Below, in pieces: positions 35,091-44,715 of a stretch of 64,000 bases of DNA (positions within the stretch are counted from its first letter, which is position 1; each line of letters begins with the position of its first letter). Both the position numbers and the translations under genes were made by a program. The notes under the pieces were generated by a model. The model made no database searches and was not told where the DNA came from. It worked only from the letters and a program-made list of their open reading frames with translations. Origin of the DNA: Oscillospiraceae bacterium (GTDB taxonomy: Bacteria; Bacillota; Clostridia; Oscillospirales; Oscillospiraceae); NCBI GenBank assembly GCA_017415425.1, contig JAFQGT010000016.1:95911-159910 (forward strand). The letters are read 5' to 3'.

Positions 35091-36962
35091 TTTTAATGCA
35101 CGAATGGCATTGAGTACCGCCAGCACCATCACGCCCACATCGGCAAAAATAGCAAGCCACATATTGGCGATGCCTGCCGCGCCCAGCGCCAGGCAGGCAA
35201 ACTTGACTGCCAGCGCAAAAATAATATTTTGATAGACGATGGAAATGCACTTGCGGGAAATACGGATACCCTGCAGCAGCTTTACCGGGTCATCATCCAT
35301 CAGCACCACATCCGCTGCCTCGATGGCAGCATCCGAACCCATCGCACCCATTGCGATGCCGATGTCCGCCCGGGCCAGCACGGGAGCATCGTTGATGCCG
35401 TCTCCCACAAAGGCCAGACGGTCATTGTTCCCCCTGCCCTCCAGCAGTCGCTCCACTGCAGCAACCTTATCTGCCGGCAGCAGCTGGCTGTGGACTTCAT
35501 CCAGCCCCAACGCCGCGCCTACAGTCTGTGCAGCGCCGTCAGCATCTCCGGTGAGCATCACAGTTTTCCGAATGCCGGCTTTCTTTAGTCCCTCGATCGT
35601 CTCGTGGGCAGTGGGCTTCAGACTGTCGGAAATGCGGATGTACCCGGCGTATGTCCCATCCACCGCAATATGGACCGCTGCTGCCATATCAGCGCACACT
35701 TTCCGGTCAACGCCGATTTTCTCCATCAGTTTGCTACTGCCAACAGCCACCGCTTTTCCGTCTACCTTTGCCACCATACCATAACCGCTGATTTCTTGCA
35801 GTTCCGCCACCCGGCTGCGGTCAACTTCCTGCCCGTATGCAGAAAGAATGCTCTTGGCGATGGGATGGGAAGAAACCGCTTCCACGCAGGCAGCAAGTTC
35901 CAACAGTTGCTGCGGCTGCATTTGTTCCGGATAGATGCCGATCACTTCAAACACGCCTTTGGTAAGGGTGCCGGTCTTATCGAAAACCACCGTTTTTACC
36001 TTAGCCAGGGTCTCCAAATAGTTGGAACCCTTGATCAACACACCTGCCCGGCTGGCACCACCAATACCGGCAAAAAAGCTCAGCGGAATGCTGATCACCA
36101 GCGCACAGGGACAGCTGATTACGAGAAAGGTCAGCGCCCGGTACACCCAGGTTGCAAAATCCGGCGGCAGCTCCAGAAACAGCCACCGTACCACAGGAGG
36201 CAGCAGTGCCAGCACCAAGGCACTGCAGCACACTGCCGGGGTATAGACCCGGGCAAACTTTGCGATAAAGTTTTCAGATTTGGATTTTCTGGAGCTGGCA
36301 TTTTCCACCAGATCCAAAATCTTGGACACCGTGGATTCCCCAAAAGATTTGGTGGTGCGCAGCTTCAGAACACCGGTTAGGTTGATGCAGCCGCTGATCA
36401 CATCGTCTCCCACCGCCACATCCCGGGGCAGGCTCTCACCGGTAAGGGCACCGGTGTTTAAGGAGGCGCTTCCCTCTATGACCACGCCGTCAATAGGAAT
36501 CCGCTCTCCCGGTTGCACCACCAAGATGCTGCCCACCGCAACCTCTTCCGGATCCACCTGGGTCAAAACGCCGTCGGTTTCGATCCGGGCATAATCCGGG
36601 CGAATGTCCATCAGCTGGCTGATGCTGCGTCGGCTTTTCCCCACGGCATAGCTCTCGAACAGCTCTCCGATCTGGAAAAACAGCATTACCGCGATGGCTT
36701 CCAGATACTCTCCGCTGCGGCTGTATACCGCCAGAGCAACAGTGCCAAGGGTTGCTGCCGCCATCAGGAAACTTTCACTGAAGATCCGTCCTGCCAGGAT
36801 GCCCCGTCCGGCTTTTCTTAAAATGTCATATCCGATCAGCAGATAGGTCAGCAAGGACAGCACCGCATTCAGAACCGGATGCCAACAGATCACATTCAGA
36901 AGCACCGCCATAATGGCGGTGATCACGATTCGGGTCAGCATCCGTTTTTGCTTTTTATTCAA
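35088..36962 (-). CDS. heavy-metal P1B-type ATPase (Zn/Cd/Pb type)
   Basis: 624 residues. Exports divalent heavy metals with ATP. About eight membrane segments; the metal site CPC is in SCPCALVISIP near 282-292, the phosphorylated Asp in DKTGTLTKG near 326, the HP motif in SSHPIA, and the hinge GDGINDAP near 520. The usual N-terminal HMA domain is absent; it is made by the separate 72-residue gene 37 bp upstream. CPC with a CadA/ZntA-like context points to Zn/Cd/Pb rather than Cu. No metal-sensing regulator gene is next to it. Confidence 0.92.
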   Translation of the reverse strand: MNKKQKRMLTRIVITAIMAVLLNVICWHPVLNAVLSLLTYLLIGYDILRKAGRGILAGRIFSESFLMAAATLGTVALAVYSRSGEYLEAIAVMLFFQIGELFESYAVGKSRRSISQLMDIRPDYARIETDGVLTQVDPEEVAVGSILVVQPGERIPIDGVVIEGSASLNTGALTGESLPRDVAVGDDVISGCINLTGVLKLRTTKSFGESTVSKILDLVENASSRKSKSENFIAKFARVYTPAVCCSALVLALLPPVVRWLFLELPPDFATWVYRALTFLVISCPCALVISIPLSFFAGIGGASRAGVLIKGSNYLETLAKVKTVVFDKTGTLTKGVFEVIGIYPEQMQPQQLLELAACVEAVSSHPIAKSILSAYGQEVDRSRVAELQEISGYGMVAKVDGKAVAVGSSKLMEKIGVDRKVCADMAAAVHIAVDGTYAGYIRISDSLKPTAHETIEGLKKAGIRKTVMLTGDADGAAQTVGAALGLDEVHSQLLPADKVAAVERLLEGRGNNDRLAFVGDGINDAPVLARADIGIAMGAMGSDAAIEAADVVLMDDDPVKLLQGIRISRKCISIVYQNIIFALAVKFACLALGAAGIANMWLAIFADVGVMVLAVLNAIRALK

Positions 36963-36999
36963 GCTACTTCCTCCCCTGTTTCTGTCCGGTCCAACGCCC

Positions 37000-37218
37000 T
37001 TAGAATGCGATCTGGCAGTCCGGTTCTATTTTTTTGCAGACCTTCAGCACCGCCTGCATCACCGTCTGCACATCCGCACCCTCGGAAAATTCCACTGTCA
37101 TCTTCTGGGTCATATAATTCACAGTTGCGGAAGCCACGCCCGCAGTTTTGCGGGTGGCATTTTCCATCAGATTGGCGCAGTTTGCGCAATCTACTTCGAT
37201 TTTGTAGGTTTTGGTCAT
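37000..37218 (-). CDS. small HMA-domain metallochaperone
   Basis: 72 residues, a complete heavy-metal-associated domain and nothing else. The metal-binding CxxC is in VDCANCANLM near 9-18; the DCANCA form is that of CadA/ZntA N-terminal domains rather than the GMTCxxC of copper chaperones. It precedes the ATPase that lacks this domain, so it most likely delivers metal to it. AGGAGA precedes the start. Confidence 0.9.
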   Translation of the reverse strand: MTKTYKIEVDCANCANLMENATRKTAGVASATVNYMTQKMTVEFSEGADVQTVMQAVLKVCKKIEPDCQIAF

Positions 37219-37279
37219 ATAGGTTATCTCCTTCTGATTTTCCTCTGCAACTCGATATTTGCTTTATCGTTATGGTCAT

Positions 37280-37308
37280 AGTATAACGGGGGCTGCATAT
37301 GAAGTCAA
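37280..37308 (-). promoter_or_regulatory. promoter of the metal-export operon
   Basis: Minus-strand TTGACT (37303-37308), 17-bp spacer, TATACT (37280-37285). The spacer has normal length, unlike MerR/ZntR-type promoters (19-20 bp), so repression by an unlinked ArsR-type protein is more likely than MerR-type activation. Confidence 0.7.
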
Positions 37309-37434
37309 GGGCGCGGCAAATCTGCACCAAAATTCCTGTTGTTGCGTGTGATTCCAACAATCGAACAAGGAAGCTGTTCTTTCCTCTCATTTTTTACGAT
37401 CATTATCCCTTTTTCTAAAAGAAACAACAAAAGG

Positions 37435-37460
37435 AACCCCCCGGTAAAACCGGGGGGGCT
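37435..37460 (-). terminator. terminator of the giant repeat-protein gene
   Basis: CCCCCCGG/CCGGGGGG stem with loop TAAAA, followed on the minus strand by TTCCTTTTGTTG. Confidence 0.75.
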
Positions 37461-37484
37461 TTTTAACGGGATGCGTTTTGGGGT

Positions 37485-40400
37485 TTATTTCTTGCTGATG
37501 GTAACGGTATTGGTTGTGACGGTGTTACCATACTGATCGGTGATGACGCAGTAGAGCTGGTAGCCGTTTCTGGCTGCGGTCATTGTGGTAGAGTAAACAG
37601 CAGTAGTCTGAGAAGACTTTACGAAGCTGCCGCCAACAGGCTTATAGTACCACTGATACTTCAGACCATCGCCGGTGGCAGACACGGAAACCTTGGCAGT
37701 TGCGCCGTTGGAAACGGACACAGATGTGGGCTGCTTGGTGATCTTCACAGCGGTCTGCATCTTGATGGTAACTGTATTGGTTGTGACCGTATTGCCATTC
37801 TGATCGGTGATGACGCAGTAGAGCTGGTAGCCGTTTCTGGCTGCGGTCATCGTGGTAGAATAGGTAGCTGTTGTCTGAGAGGACTTCAGGAAAGCGCCTC
37901 CAGATGCGGGTCTATAGTACCACTGATACTTCAGGCCACTGCCGGTAGCAGATACGGAGACCGTGGCAGTTGCGCCGTTAGCAACGGTGACGCCAACAGG
38001 CTGATTGGTGATGGTCAGAGATGCCTGCATCTTGATGGTGACCGTATTGGTTGTGACGGTCTTGCCGTACTGATCGGTAATGACGCAGTAGAGCTGATAA
38101 CCATTTCTGGCTGCGGTCATCGTGGTAGAATAGGTAGCAGTTGTCTGAGAGGACTTCAGGAAAGCGCCTCCAGATGCGGGTCTATAGTACCACTGATACT
38201 TCAGGCCACTGCCGGTTGCAGATACGGAGACCGTGGCAGTTGCGCCGTTAGCAACGGTTGCGCCAACAGGCTGATTGGTGATGGTCAACTGTGTCTGCTG
38301 AGCCTGCATCTTGATGGTAACCGTATTGGTTGTGACGGTCTTGCCGTACTGATCGGTAATAACACAATAGAGCTGGTAGCCGTTTCTGGACGCGTTCATC
38401 GTGGTAGTATAAGTGGCGGTGGTATTGGAAGACTTCATGAAGCTGCCGCCAACAGGCTTATAGTACCACTGATACTTCAGGCCACTGCCGGTTGCGGTTA
38501 CGGAAACCTTAGCAGTTGCGCCGTTAGCAACGGTAGTGCCAACAGGCTGCTTGGTGATGGTCAACGGGGTCTGCTGAGCCTGCATCTTGATGGTAACCGT
38601 ATTGGTTGTGACGGTCTTGCCGTACTGATCGGTGATGACGCAGTAGACCTGGTAGCCGTTTCTGGACGCGTTCATCGTGGTGGAATAGGTTGCCGTGGTA
38701 TTGGAAGACTTCAGGAACGCGCCTCCGGTTGCGGGTCTGTAGTACCACTGATACTTCAGACCGTCGCCGGTTGCGGTTACGGAAACCTTAGCAGTTGCAC
38801 CGTTAGCAACGGTAGTGCCAACAGGCTGCTTGGTGATGGTCAACGGTGTCTGCTTGGTGAGAGTAGCGACCTGAGTTGTGACGGAGCTGCCGTACTGGTC
38901 GGTAATCACACAGTAGACCTTATAGCCATCTCTTGCGTCGGTCATAACCGTAGTATAAACAGGTGTGGTATTGGAGGACTTGCTGTAGCTGCTTGCCGTG
39001 GCAGACTTGTAGTACCACTGGAAGGTCAGGCCGTCGCCGGAAACATCCACGCCGATCTCCACAGCGCCGCCGTTTTCTACGCTAACAGATTCAGGCTGCG
39101 CCAGGAGCTCCAACGGAGTCCGCATCCACAAGGTAACAACATTTGTTAAAATATCATTACCATACTGGTCCATGACCTGGCAATAAACCTCGTATCCATT
39201 TCTTGCCTCGGTCATTGTGGTGGTATAAGTATCCGTTGTCTGAGAGGACTTCAGGAATTCTTCTCCATTTGAAGGCTTGTAGTACCACTGGTAGGTCAGA
39301 CCATCGCCCTCTGCTTCCACGCTGACAGATACCGTCTCGCCAAGATATGCAGAATTATCCATCGGTTGTCTGACCAGTTCCAAAGGTGTGCCGGATTTGT
39401 TGATCACTGTCCACTCATCGCAGATGGAGCAGTACATCTTCAGCTGATTACCCTCAGCTTCCAGATGCATTTCGTTACCGGTGGCGTTGCAGTGGACGGT
39501 GTAGTCGCCTTCATAGAACCACTTTTCCACATTGTTCCACTGTTCCTCAGTGCCCTTGTAGAAAATGTGGGTGACAGAAGAATCAATAAAGGCATTATAG
39601 ATGTATTCCACGCCTGCAGGGATCACAACTGCCTGGAGGTTGGTACATTCCGCAAAGGCGCTGCCGCCAATGCCTATCAGATTCTCCGGCAAGGTAACAC
39701 TACGCAGGTTCCGGCAGCCCTTAAATGTGCCGTAGACCAGATCTGTAACTCTGGGAGAAACAGTCACTTTGGAATAATCAGCGCCTTCGAAAACCATCTC
39801 ATTCAGAGTGGTCACGGTCGCAGGCATAATGAAGCTGCCTTCGGTATTTTTGTTTACATAGTACAGCTTGGAAACATCCTTGTTGTATACCGCGCCGTCA
39901 ATGACCACATAGTCGGTGACGCCGGTGCCGAATACGATGTCCAGGCTCTCGTACCGCTGGATATAGTCAACCAGGTTGGTCACATCGGTAACCGTGTTGG
40001 GCACTGTATGCTGACCTGTCTTGCCTGCGGGGACGAAGAGCAGCTTGGTGACGGCCTTATTGTAAACAACGCCGTCCACGCTCTTAAGGTCGGGATTCTG
40101 GCTGCTGATCACAACTTCCTCCAGGTTCTTTGCCCAGATCATATTCTCCCAGTTGCAGCCGGTGATGCCCTTGCCCAGGGTGATCTTCCGGGCAACAGAA
40201 CCGCCGAAGATATAGTTGCCCAACTTTGTCACGGAATCGCCAACCACGATTTCCTTTGCGTAAAGCATCGCGCTGCCCAGGTGTTCCACTGCGACAACAG
40301 GATAGCCGTTCAGAGTCTGGGGGATCACCAGTACTTCGTCGGTGCAGACGCTGTCGTAGATGATTGCCTTGCCGTCGTTGACCAGATATTCGAATCCACC

Positions 40401-43400
40401 CTCCCAGATACCGTTGGCGATGGTGATGGAAACATCGGCCTCTTTACCGATCACAGAGATCTTCAGGGTGTAGGTGTTGCCCACTTCCATCCGGTTGTCG
40501 TAACCGCCGTAGTATTCGGAGGCAATGTAGTAATCCGTGCCGTCATAACTGAAATGCGTGCCGGTGCCGTAAATCTCGGTGCCATCTCTCAGTTGAACAG
40601 TGTAGGACATTTCGCTTTGCCAGTCATACTCGAACCACTCTACATAACCGACGCCCTCGATCCAGTCTTCATTCCACCAGCCATTGTTTTCGGTTTTCAT
40701 AACCACGGGGTTGGGGGTAATGCTTACGATGGGACACGGCTCAACGGTGACGGAAACGGGATAGGTGTTGCCCAGGATCTCTACTTCCACCTCATAGGTT
40801 TCTTCGGCGATCCAGGGATCATTTTCCTGATCCTGGTAAGAGTAACTGATCGGGAATCTCATTCCCTTATAGGAAATGGATGCTCCATCGACGGGGACGA
40901 CTGTTCCGTCTGCAAAGGTGACAGAGCCGGAGAGACGATTCCACCAGGTATAGATCGGGATGCCACCCACCATCATATGCTGGTTATCCACGTCCTCTTT
41001 CATAACGATGGGGGCAATGTCGACTGCCTGGATATCCACGCTGATTACTTTGATGCTGTAGCTTGCTGCGCTATAAAACTTAGTAGCCTTCAGATAATAG
41101 GTCTTTCCAGCAGAAAGCTTTCCGGAAAACATAAAGTTGCCATTTCCGGCCTCGTCATCGGAATAAGCCAACTCCAGCATATCTTCATCATACAGATAAC
41201 CCTTGGGGTCGCCATATCCCTTATTGAGGGAGAAGAATATATAGGTGCCGTCTTCTTCCGGTGTGAAGGCAAAGAAGATGCTGGAATCGCCTTCAGGAAG
41301 CTGCACCGGGTAATTCGTATCCGGGACGATCTGCTCTGCCTGGGGATTCTCAACCGTTACGCTTATCTGTTCGTGATAGCCTACAACAACCAGCTCCGGG
41401 GTATAGGTGTTGCCCACTGTCCAAGGATTCTCATAGGACTGGTCATCATTCCAGCCCAGCCAGTATACCTCACCCTGGTAGATAAATTGTCTGTCTTCAA
41501 TGGGAGCGGTGGTGCCATCCTTGAAGGTCACTGTGCCGGTGATATGATTCCACCAGTAGTAACGGTAGTATTCGTTGTAAGTTTCGCCGGTTTCCTCGTT
41601 CCAGCTGCTGTCCCAGCCACCGTCCTGTCTATTGACAACGGTAATGGGATCGATCTGAAGATCTACAACCAGAGCGTATTCAATGGTGATATTGGCATTT
41701 GCGGTATAATTGAGCGCGCTCAATTCCGGTGTGTAGGTGCCTACATCCCACTGATTGTCATAGGACTGCTCGTCTTGAGGCTCCAGCCAGATATCCCGAT
41801 CCCTGTAGGTAAAGCGTCTGTCTACAATGGGAGCGGTGGAGCCGTCCACAAAGGTCACCGTGCCGGTGATCTTCTCACTGGCATACCACTCGTAATGGAA
41901 GTAAGCGGGTGTAGATTCGCCGGTTTCTTCATTCCAGTCGCCGGTCCACCAGCCGTTCTCCTCTTTGTTCATCACAATGGGGTCGAGCTGAATATCTGCG
42001 ATGGGCGTAGTGATAATGGTTATGCTTACCGGCTTATAACAGCCCCTAACAGAAACCTGCTGGATATAGGTATTGCCTGCCGTCCACCGATTGTCATAGG
42101 ACTGATCATCCGGATAATCCAGCCAGTATTCCTCACCCTGGTAGGTAAAGTGTCTGTCTACAACAGGGGCGGTGGTGCCGTCCTTGAAGGTCACTGTGCC
42201 ATTAACATAATTCCACCAATCGTAACGGAAGTAGAGATCTGTCCACTCGCCGGTTTCTTCATCCCAGTGATCCTGCCACCCGCCGTCATATTCCTCGATC
42301 ACAACAATGGGATCGATCTGGATATCCACAACCAGAGAATATTCCAGGATCACATCTACCGTTCCGGTATAATTCAGCACAACAACTTCTGCCGTGTTGG
42401 TGCCTACATCCCACTGATTCTCAAAGGACTGTTGGTCGGGCCGCTCCACATAATAGTTGCAGTCACGGTAGTAAAACTCTGCGTTTACGATGGGGGCGGT
42501 GGTGCCGTCCTTGAAGGTCACCGTGCCGTTGATCTTTTCATTGTAATACCAATCGTAATGGAACCAGTTACCCAGCCAGTTGTCGTCTTCATCATACTCG
42601 CTCTGCCACCAGCCGTTTTCCTCTTTGATCAGGGTAATGGGATCAAGCTGAATGCTGGCGACGGGTGTGGCTTCAATGATCACGCTTGCATAACCTGTAT
42701 AATTCAGCGCAGTAAATTCCGGTGTGTAAGCGCCTGCTGTCCACTCGTTATCCAGGTACTGATCGTCTTGCGCTTCCAACAGGTACTCATTGTTACGATA
42801 GGTAAACCATCCGTTATTGATGGAGGTGGTAGAGCCATCCTTGAAGGTCACTGTGCCATTGATTCTATCGCGCCAATTATAATAGTTGTAGCTACCCAGC
42901 CATTCGCCGTTTTCATCATCAGCGCTGCGCCATTCGTTGTCCAGCTCCTGGTACATAACCACAGGCTCCAGCTGAATATCCGCAATGGGTGTAGCTTCAA
43001 CAGTTACGCTTATTTGTTCGGTATAGTTCAGTGCAGTGGCTTCCACCGTATAGGTACCCACCGTCCACTGATTGTCATAGGTCTGGTCGTCCTGATACTC
43101 CAGCCAGTATTCCTGTCCCCGGTAGGTAAAGCCGCCGTGGGCAATGGGAGTGGAAGAGCCGTCCTTAAAGATCACCTTACCGGTAACACGATCCTCCCAG
43201 TAGTAATGGTTGAATTCCTCCCACTGGCTGGTTTCCTCATTCCAGCTACTGCTCCAACCATCATCCACGCCCTGATACATCACGATGGGATCGATCTGAA
43301 TCTCTTCGATGGGGGTGGTGATCACGGATACGCTTGTCTGCCCATAGCAGCCCTCGGCAGATACCTCTACCGCATAGGTGTTACCCACCGTCCAGGGATT

Positions 43401-44693
43401 TTCTTCGGACTGGTCATAGTGAAAAGTCAGACCGTAAGTCTCGTCCTGGTAGGTAAAGTGTCTGTCCACAATGGGGGCGGTGGTGCCGTCCTTGAAGGTC
43501 ACTGTGCCTGTGACATAATTATACCACTCGTAATAGAAGTAGGTTCTTACCCATTCGCCGGCCTCTTCATCCCAGCGATCCTGCCAACAGCCGTCATATT
43601 CCTCGATCACGGTAATGGGATCCAGCTGGACATTTGTGACCAGAGAATATTCGATGGTCACTTCTACTTCTGCGGTGTAATTCAGCGTGTTAAGCTCCTG
43701 CGTGTAGGTGCCGATCGTCCACTGATTCTCATAGGACTGCTTTTCCTCATAGCTCACCCACTGTGTGGTGCCCTGGTAGGTAAAATGTCCGTCTTCAATG
43801 GTGGCAGTGGAGCCGTCCACAAAGGTCACCGTGCCGTTGATATAATTATCCCAATCGTAGAAAAAGTAGCGATTCCATTCGCCGGTCTCCTCATCATAAT
43901 CGCTGTAATTCCAGCCGCTTTGCTCTTTGAACAGCACGATGGGATCGAACTGAATATCCGCGATGGGGGTGGTCACAACGGTGATGCTGACCGGCGCGGA
44001 ATAGCCCATAGCAGACACCGTTGCGGTATAGGTGTTACCCACCGTCCAGGGATCCTGGGGGAACTGTTCATCCCAATAACCCAGATAGTAATCCTCTCCC
44101 TGGTAGGTAAAATATCTGTTGGTAATGGGCGCAGTGGTACCGTCTTTGAAGGTCACTGTGCCGTTGACATAGTTGTACCACTGATAGTAGAAATAAGGAA
44201 GATATTCGCCGGTTTCCTCATCCCAGCTGTCGGACTCATAGCCGTCTTGTCCCTCAATGACATAAATAGGATTGATGTCAATGCTGGCGATGGCGCTTCC
44301 CCGCAGAACAACGGAATATGTACACGCTTCACCGTAAGCACTAACCCCATAGAAATAGGTCTTACCGGCTTCCATCTGGCATTCCAGCTGGAAATTCAGA
44401 CCATCACTATCATCATTATAGGCCAGTTGGTTGCCTGCAGCATCGTATACATACCCATAAGGGTCGCCTTCTTCTGCCTGGCTTTTCAGGATATACGCGC
44501 CGGATTCCGCCGGGGTGAAGGAAAGGTATACATTTTTCCCACCGGAAATGGTTACATACTGCGGCGTATCCAGCTGCAGCGGAGTCGCCCCCGCGGCTTC
44601 CGGAAAAGATTCAGCATTGGCCACAATGCCCATTGCCGCCACAAGCAGTGTCAGCAACAGGAATATGCCAAGCATCCGTACAAAACGTTTCAT
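37485..44693 (-). CDS. giant secreted multi-repeat protein with LRR and Ig-like domains (2,402 residues)
   Basis: Signal peptide 1-27 (cleavage near ANA/E). Then: a PPC-like domain (about 45-132); nine units of about 109 residues (about 136-1,115), each starting I.[LI]DPI, rich in Trp, Tyr, Asp and Glu, with GTVTFKDGTTAPI and WTVGNTY inside; a second PPC-like domain (about 1,118-1,210); two more diverged units (to about 1,425); a BspA-type leucine-rich segment (about 1,430-1,715); a CxxC-bearing stretch; and seven C-terminal Ig-like repeats of about 90 residues (about 1,766-2,402), each with LKYQWYY and GYQ[VL]YCVITDQYG. No LPXTG, SLH, LysM or C-terminal membrane helix is visible, so anchoring is unexplained. 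It lies 22 bp behind a transpeptidase-like gene. I infer an adhesin or matrix protein; function is not known. Confidence 0.88.
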   Translation of the reverse strand: MKRFVRMLGIFLLLTLLVAAMGIVANAESFPEAAGATPLQLDTPQYVTISGGKNVYLSFTPAESGAYILKSQAEEGDPYGYVYDAAGNQLAYNDDSDGLNFQLECQMEAGKTYFYGVSAYGEACTYSVVLRGSAIASIDINPIYVIEGQDGYESDSWDEETGEYLPYFYYQWYNYVNGTVTFKDGTTAPITNRYFTYQGEDYYLGYWDEQFPQDPWTVGNTYTATVSAMGYSAPVSITVVTTPIADIQFDPIVLFKEQSGWNYSDYDEETGEWNRYFFYDWDNYINGTVTFVDGSTATIEDGHFTYQGTTQWVSYEEKQSYENQWTIGTYTQELNTLNYTAEVEVTIEYSLVTNVQLDPITVIEEYDGCWQDRWDEEAGEWVRTYFYYEWYNYVTGTVTFKDGTTAPIVDRHFTYQDETYGLTFHYDQSEENPWTVGNTYAVEVSAEGCYGQTSVSVITTPIEEIQIDPIVMYQGVDDGWSSSWNEETSQWEEFNHYYWEDRVTGKVIFKDGSSTPIAHGGFTYRGQEYWLEYQDDQTYDNQWTVGTYTVEATALNYTEQISVTVEATPIADIQLEPVVMYQELDNEWRSADDENGEWLGSYNYYNWRDRINGTVTFKDGSTTSINNGWFTYRNNEYLLEAQDDQYLDNEWTAGAYTPEFTALNYTGYASVIIEATPVASIQLDPITLIKEENGWWQSEYDEDDNWLGNWFHYDWYYNEKINGTVTFKDGTTAPIVNAEFYYRDCNYYVERPDQQSFENQWDVGTNTAEVVVLNYTGTVDVILEYSLVVDIQIDPIVVIEEYDGGWQDHWDEETGEWTDLYFRYDWWNYVNGTVTFKDGTTAPVVDRHFTYQGEEYWLDYPDDQSYDNRWTAGNTYIQQVSVRGCYKPVSITIITTPIADIQLDPIVMNKEENGWWTGDWNEETGESTPAYFHYEWYASEKITGTVTFVDGSTAPIVDRRFTYRDRDIWLEPQDEQSYDNQWDVGTYTPELSALNYTANANITIEYALVVDLQIDPITVVNRQDGGWDSSWNEETGETYNEYYRYYWWNHITGTVTFKDGTTAPIEDRQFIYQGEVYWLGWNDDQSYENPWTVGNTYTPELVVVGYHEQISVTVENPQAEQIVPDTNYPVQLPEGDSSIFFAFTPEEDGTYIFFSLNKGYGDPKGYLYDEDMLELAYSDDEAGNGNFMFSGKLSAGKTYYLKATKFYSAASYSIKVISVDIQAVDIAPIVMKEDVDNQHMMVGGIPIYTWWNRLSGSVTFADGTVVPVDGASISYKGMRFPISYSYQDQENDPWIAEETYEVEVEILGNTYPVSVTVEPCPIVSITPNPVVMKTENNGWWNEDWIEGVGYVEWFEYDWQSEMSYTVQLRDGTEIYGTGTHFSYDGTDYYIASEYYGGYDNRMEVGNTYTLKISVIGKEADVSITIANGIWEGGFEYLVNDGKAIIYDSVCTDEVLVIPQTLNGYPVVAVEHLGSAMLYAKEIVVGDSVTKLGNYIFGGSVARKITLGKGITGCNWENMIWAKNLEEVVISSQNPDLKSVDGVVYNKAVTKLLFVPAGKTGQHTVPNTVTDVTNLVDYIQRYESLDIVFGTGVTDYVVIDGAVYNKDVSKLYYVNKNTEGSFIMPATVTTLNEMVFEGADYSKVTVSPRVTDLVYGTFKGCRNLRSVTLPENLIGIGGSAFAECTNLQAVVIPAGVEYIYNAFIDSSVTHIFYKGTEEQWNNVEKWFYEGDYTVHCNATGNEMHLEAEGNQLKMYCSICDEWTVINKSGTPLELVRQPMDNSAYLGETVSVSVEAEGDGLTYQWYYKPSNGEEFLKSSQTTDTYTTTMTEARNGYEVYCQVMDQYGNDILTNVVTLWMRTPLELLAQPESVSVENGGAVEIGVDVSGDGLTFQWYYKSATASSYSKSSNTTPVYTTVMTDARDGYKVYCVITDQYGSSVTTQVATLTKQTPLTITKQPVGTTVANGATAKVSVTATGDGLKYQWYYRPATGGAFLKSSNTTATYSTTMNASRNGYQVYCVITDQYGKTVTTNTVTIKMQAQQTPLTITKQPVGTTVANGATAKVSVTATGSGLKYQWYYKPVGGSFMKSSNTTATYTTTMNASRNGYQLYCVITDQYGKTVTTNTVTIKMQAQQTQLTITNQPVGATVANGATATVSVSATGSGLKYQWYYRPASGGAFLKSSQTTATYSTTMTAARNGYQLYCVITDQYGKTVTTNTVTIKMQASLTITNQPVGVTVANGATATVSVSATGSGLKYQWYYRPASGGAFLKSSQTTATYSTTMTAARNGYQLYCVITDQNGNTVTTNTVTIKMQTAVKITKQPTSVSVSNGATAKVSVSATGDGLKYQWYYKPVGGSFVKSSQTTAVYSTTMTAARNGYQLYCVITDQYGNTVTTNTVTISKK
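37488..39395 (-). repeat. seven tandem ~270-bp coding repeats (Ig-like domains)
   Basis: The 3' part of the giant gene consists of seven tandem copies of about 270 bp. Copies three to six (about 37,740-38,850) are near-identical over long stretches; the first two are more diverged. Such an array can expand or contract by recombination and is a likely place for assembly error. Confidence 0.85.
41340..44288 (-). repeat. nine tandem ~327-bp coding repeats (Trp/Tyr-rich units)
   Basis: Nine in-frame copies of about 327 bp encode the 109-residue units of the giant protein. They are clearly related but diverged, so they are older than the C-terminal array. Two further diverged copies lie downstream, after a second PPC-like domain. 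Confidence 0.8.
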
Positions 44694-44715
44694 AATGTCA
44701 GTTCTCCTTTTCTAC

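Noticed and set aside
37485-44693. LPXTG or SLH cell-wall anchor on the giant protein
   Set aside because: No such motif near the C-terminus, which ends within an Ig-like repeat.
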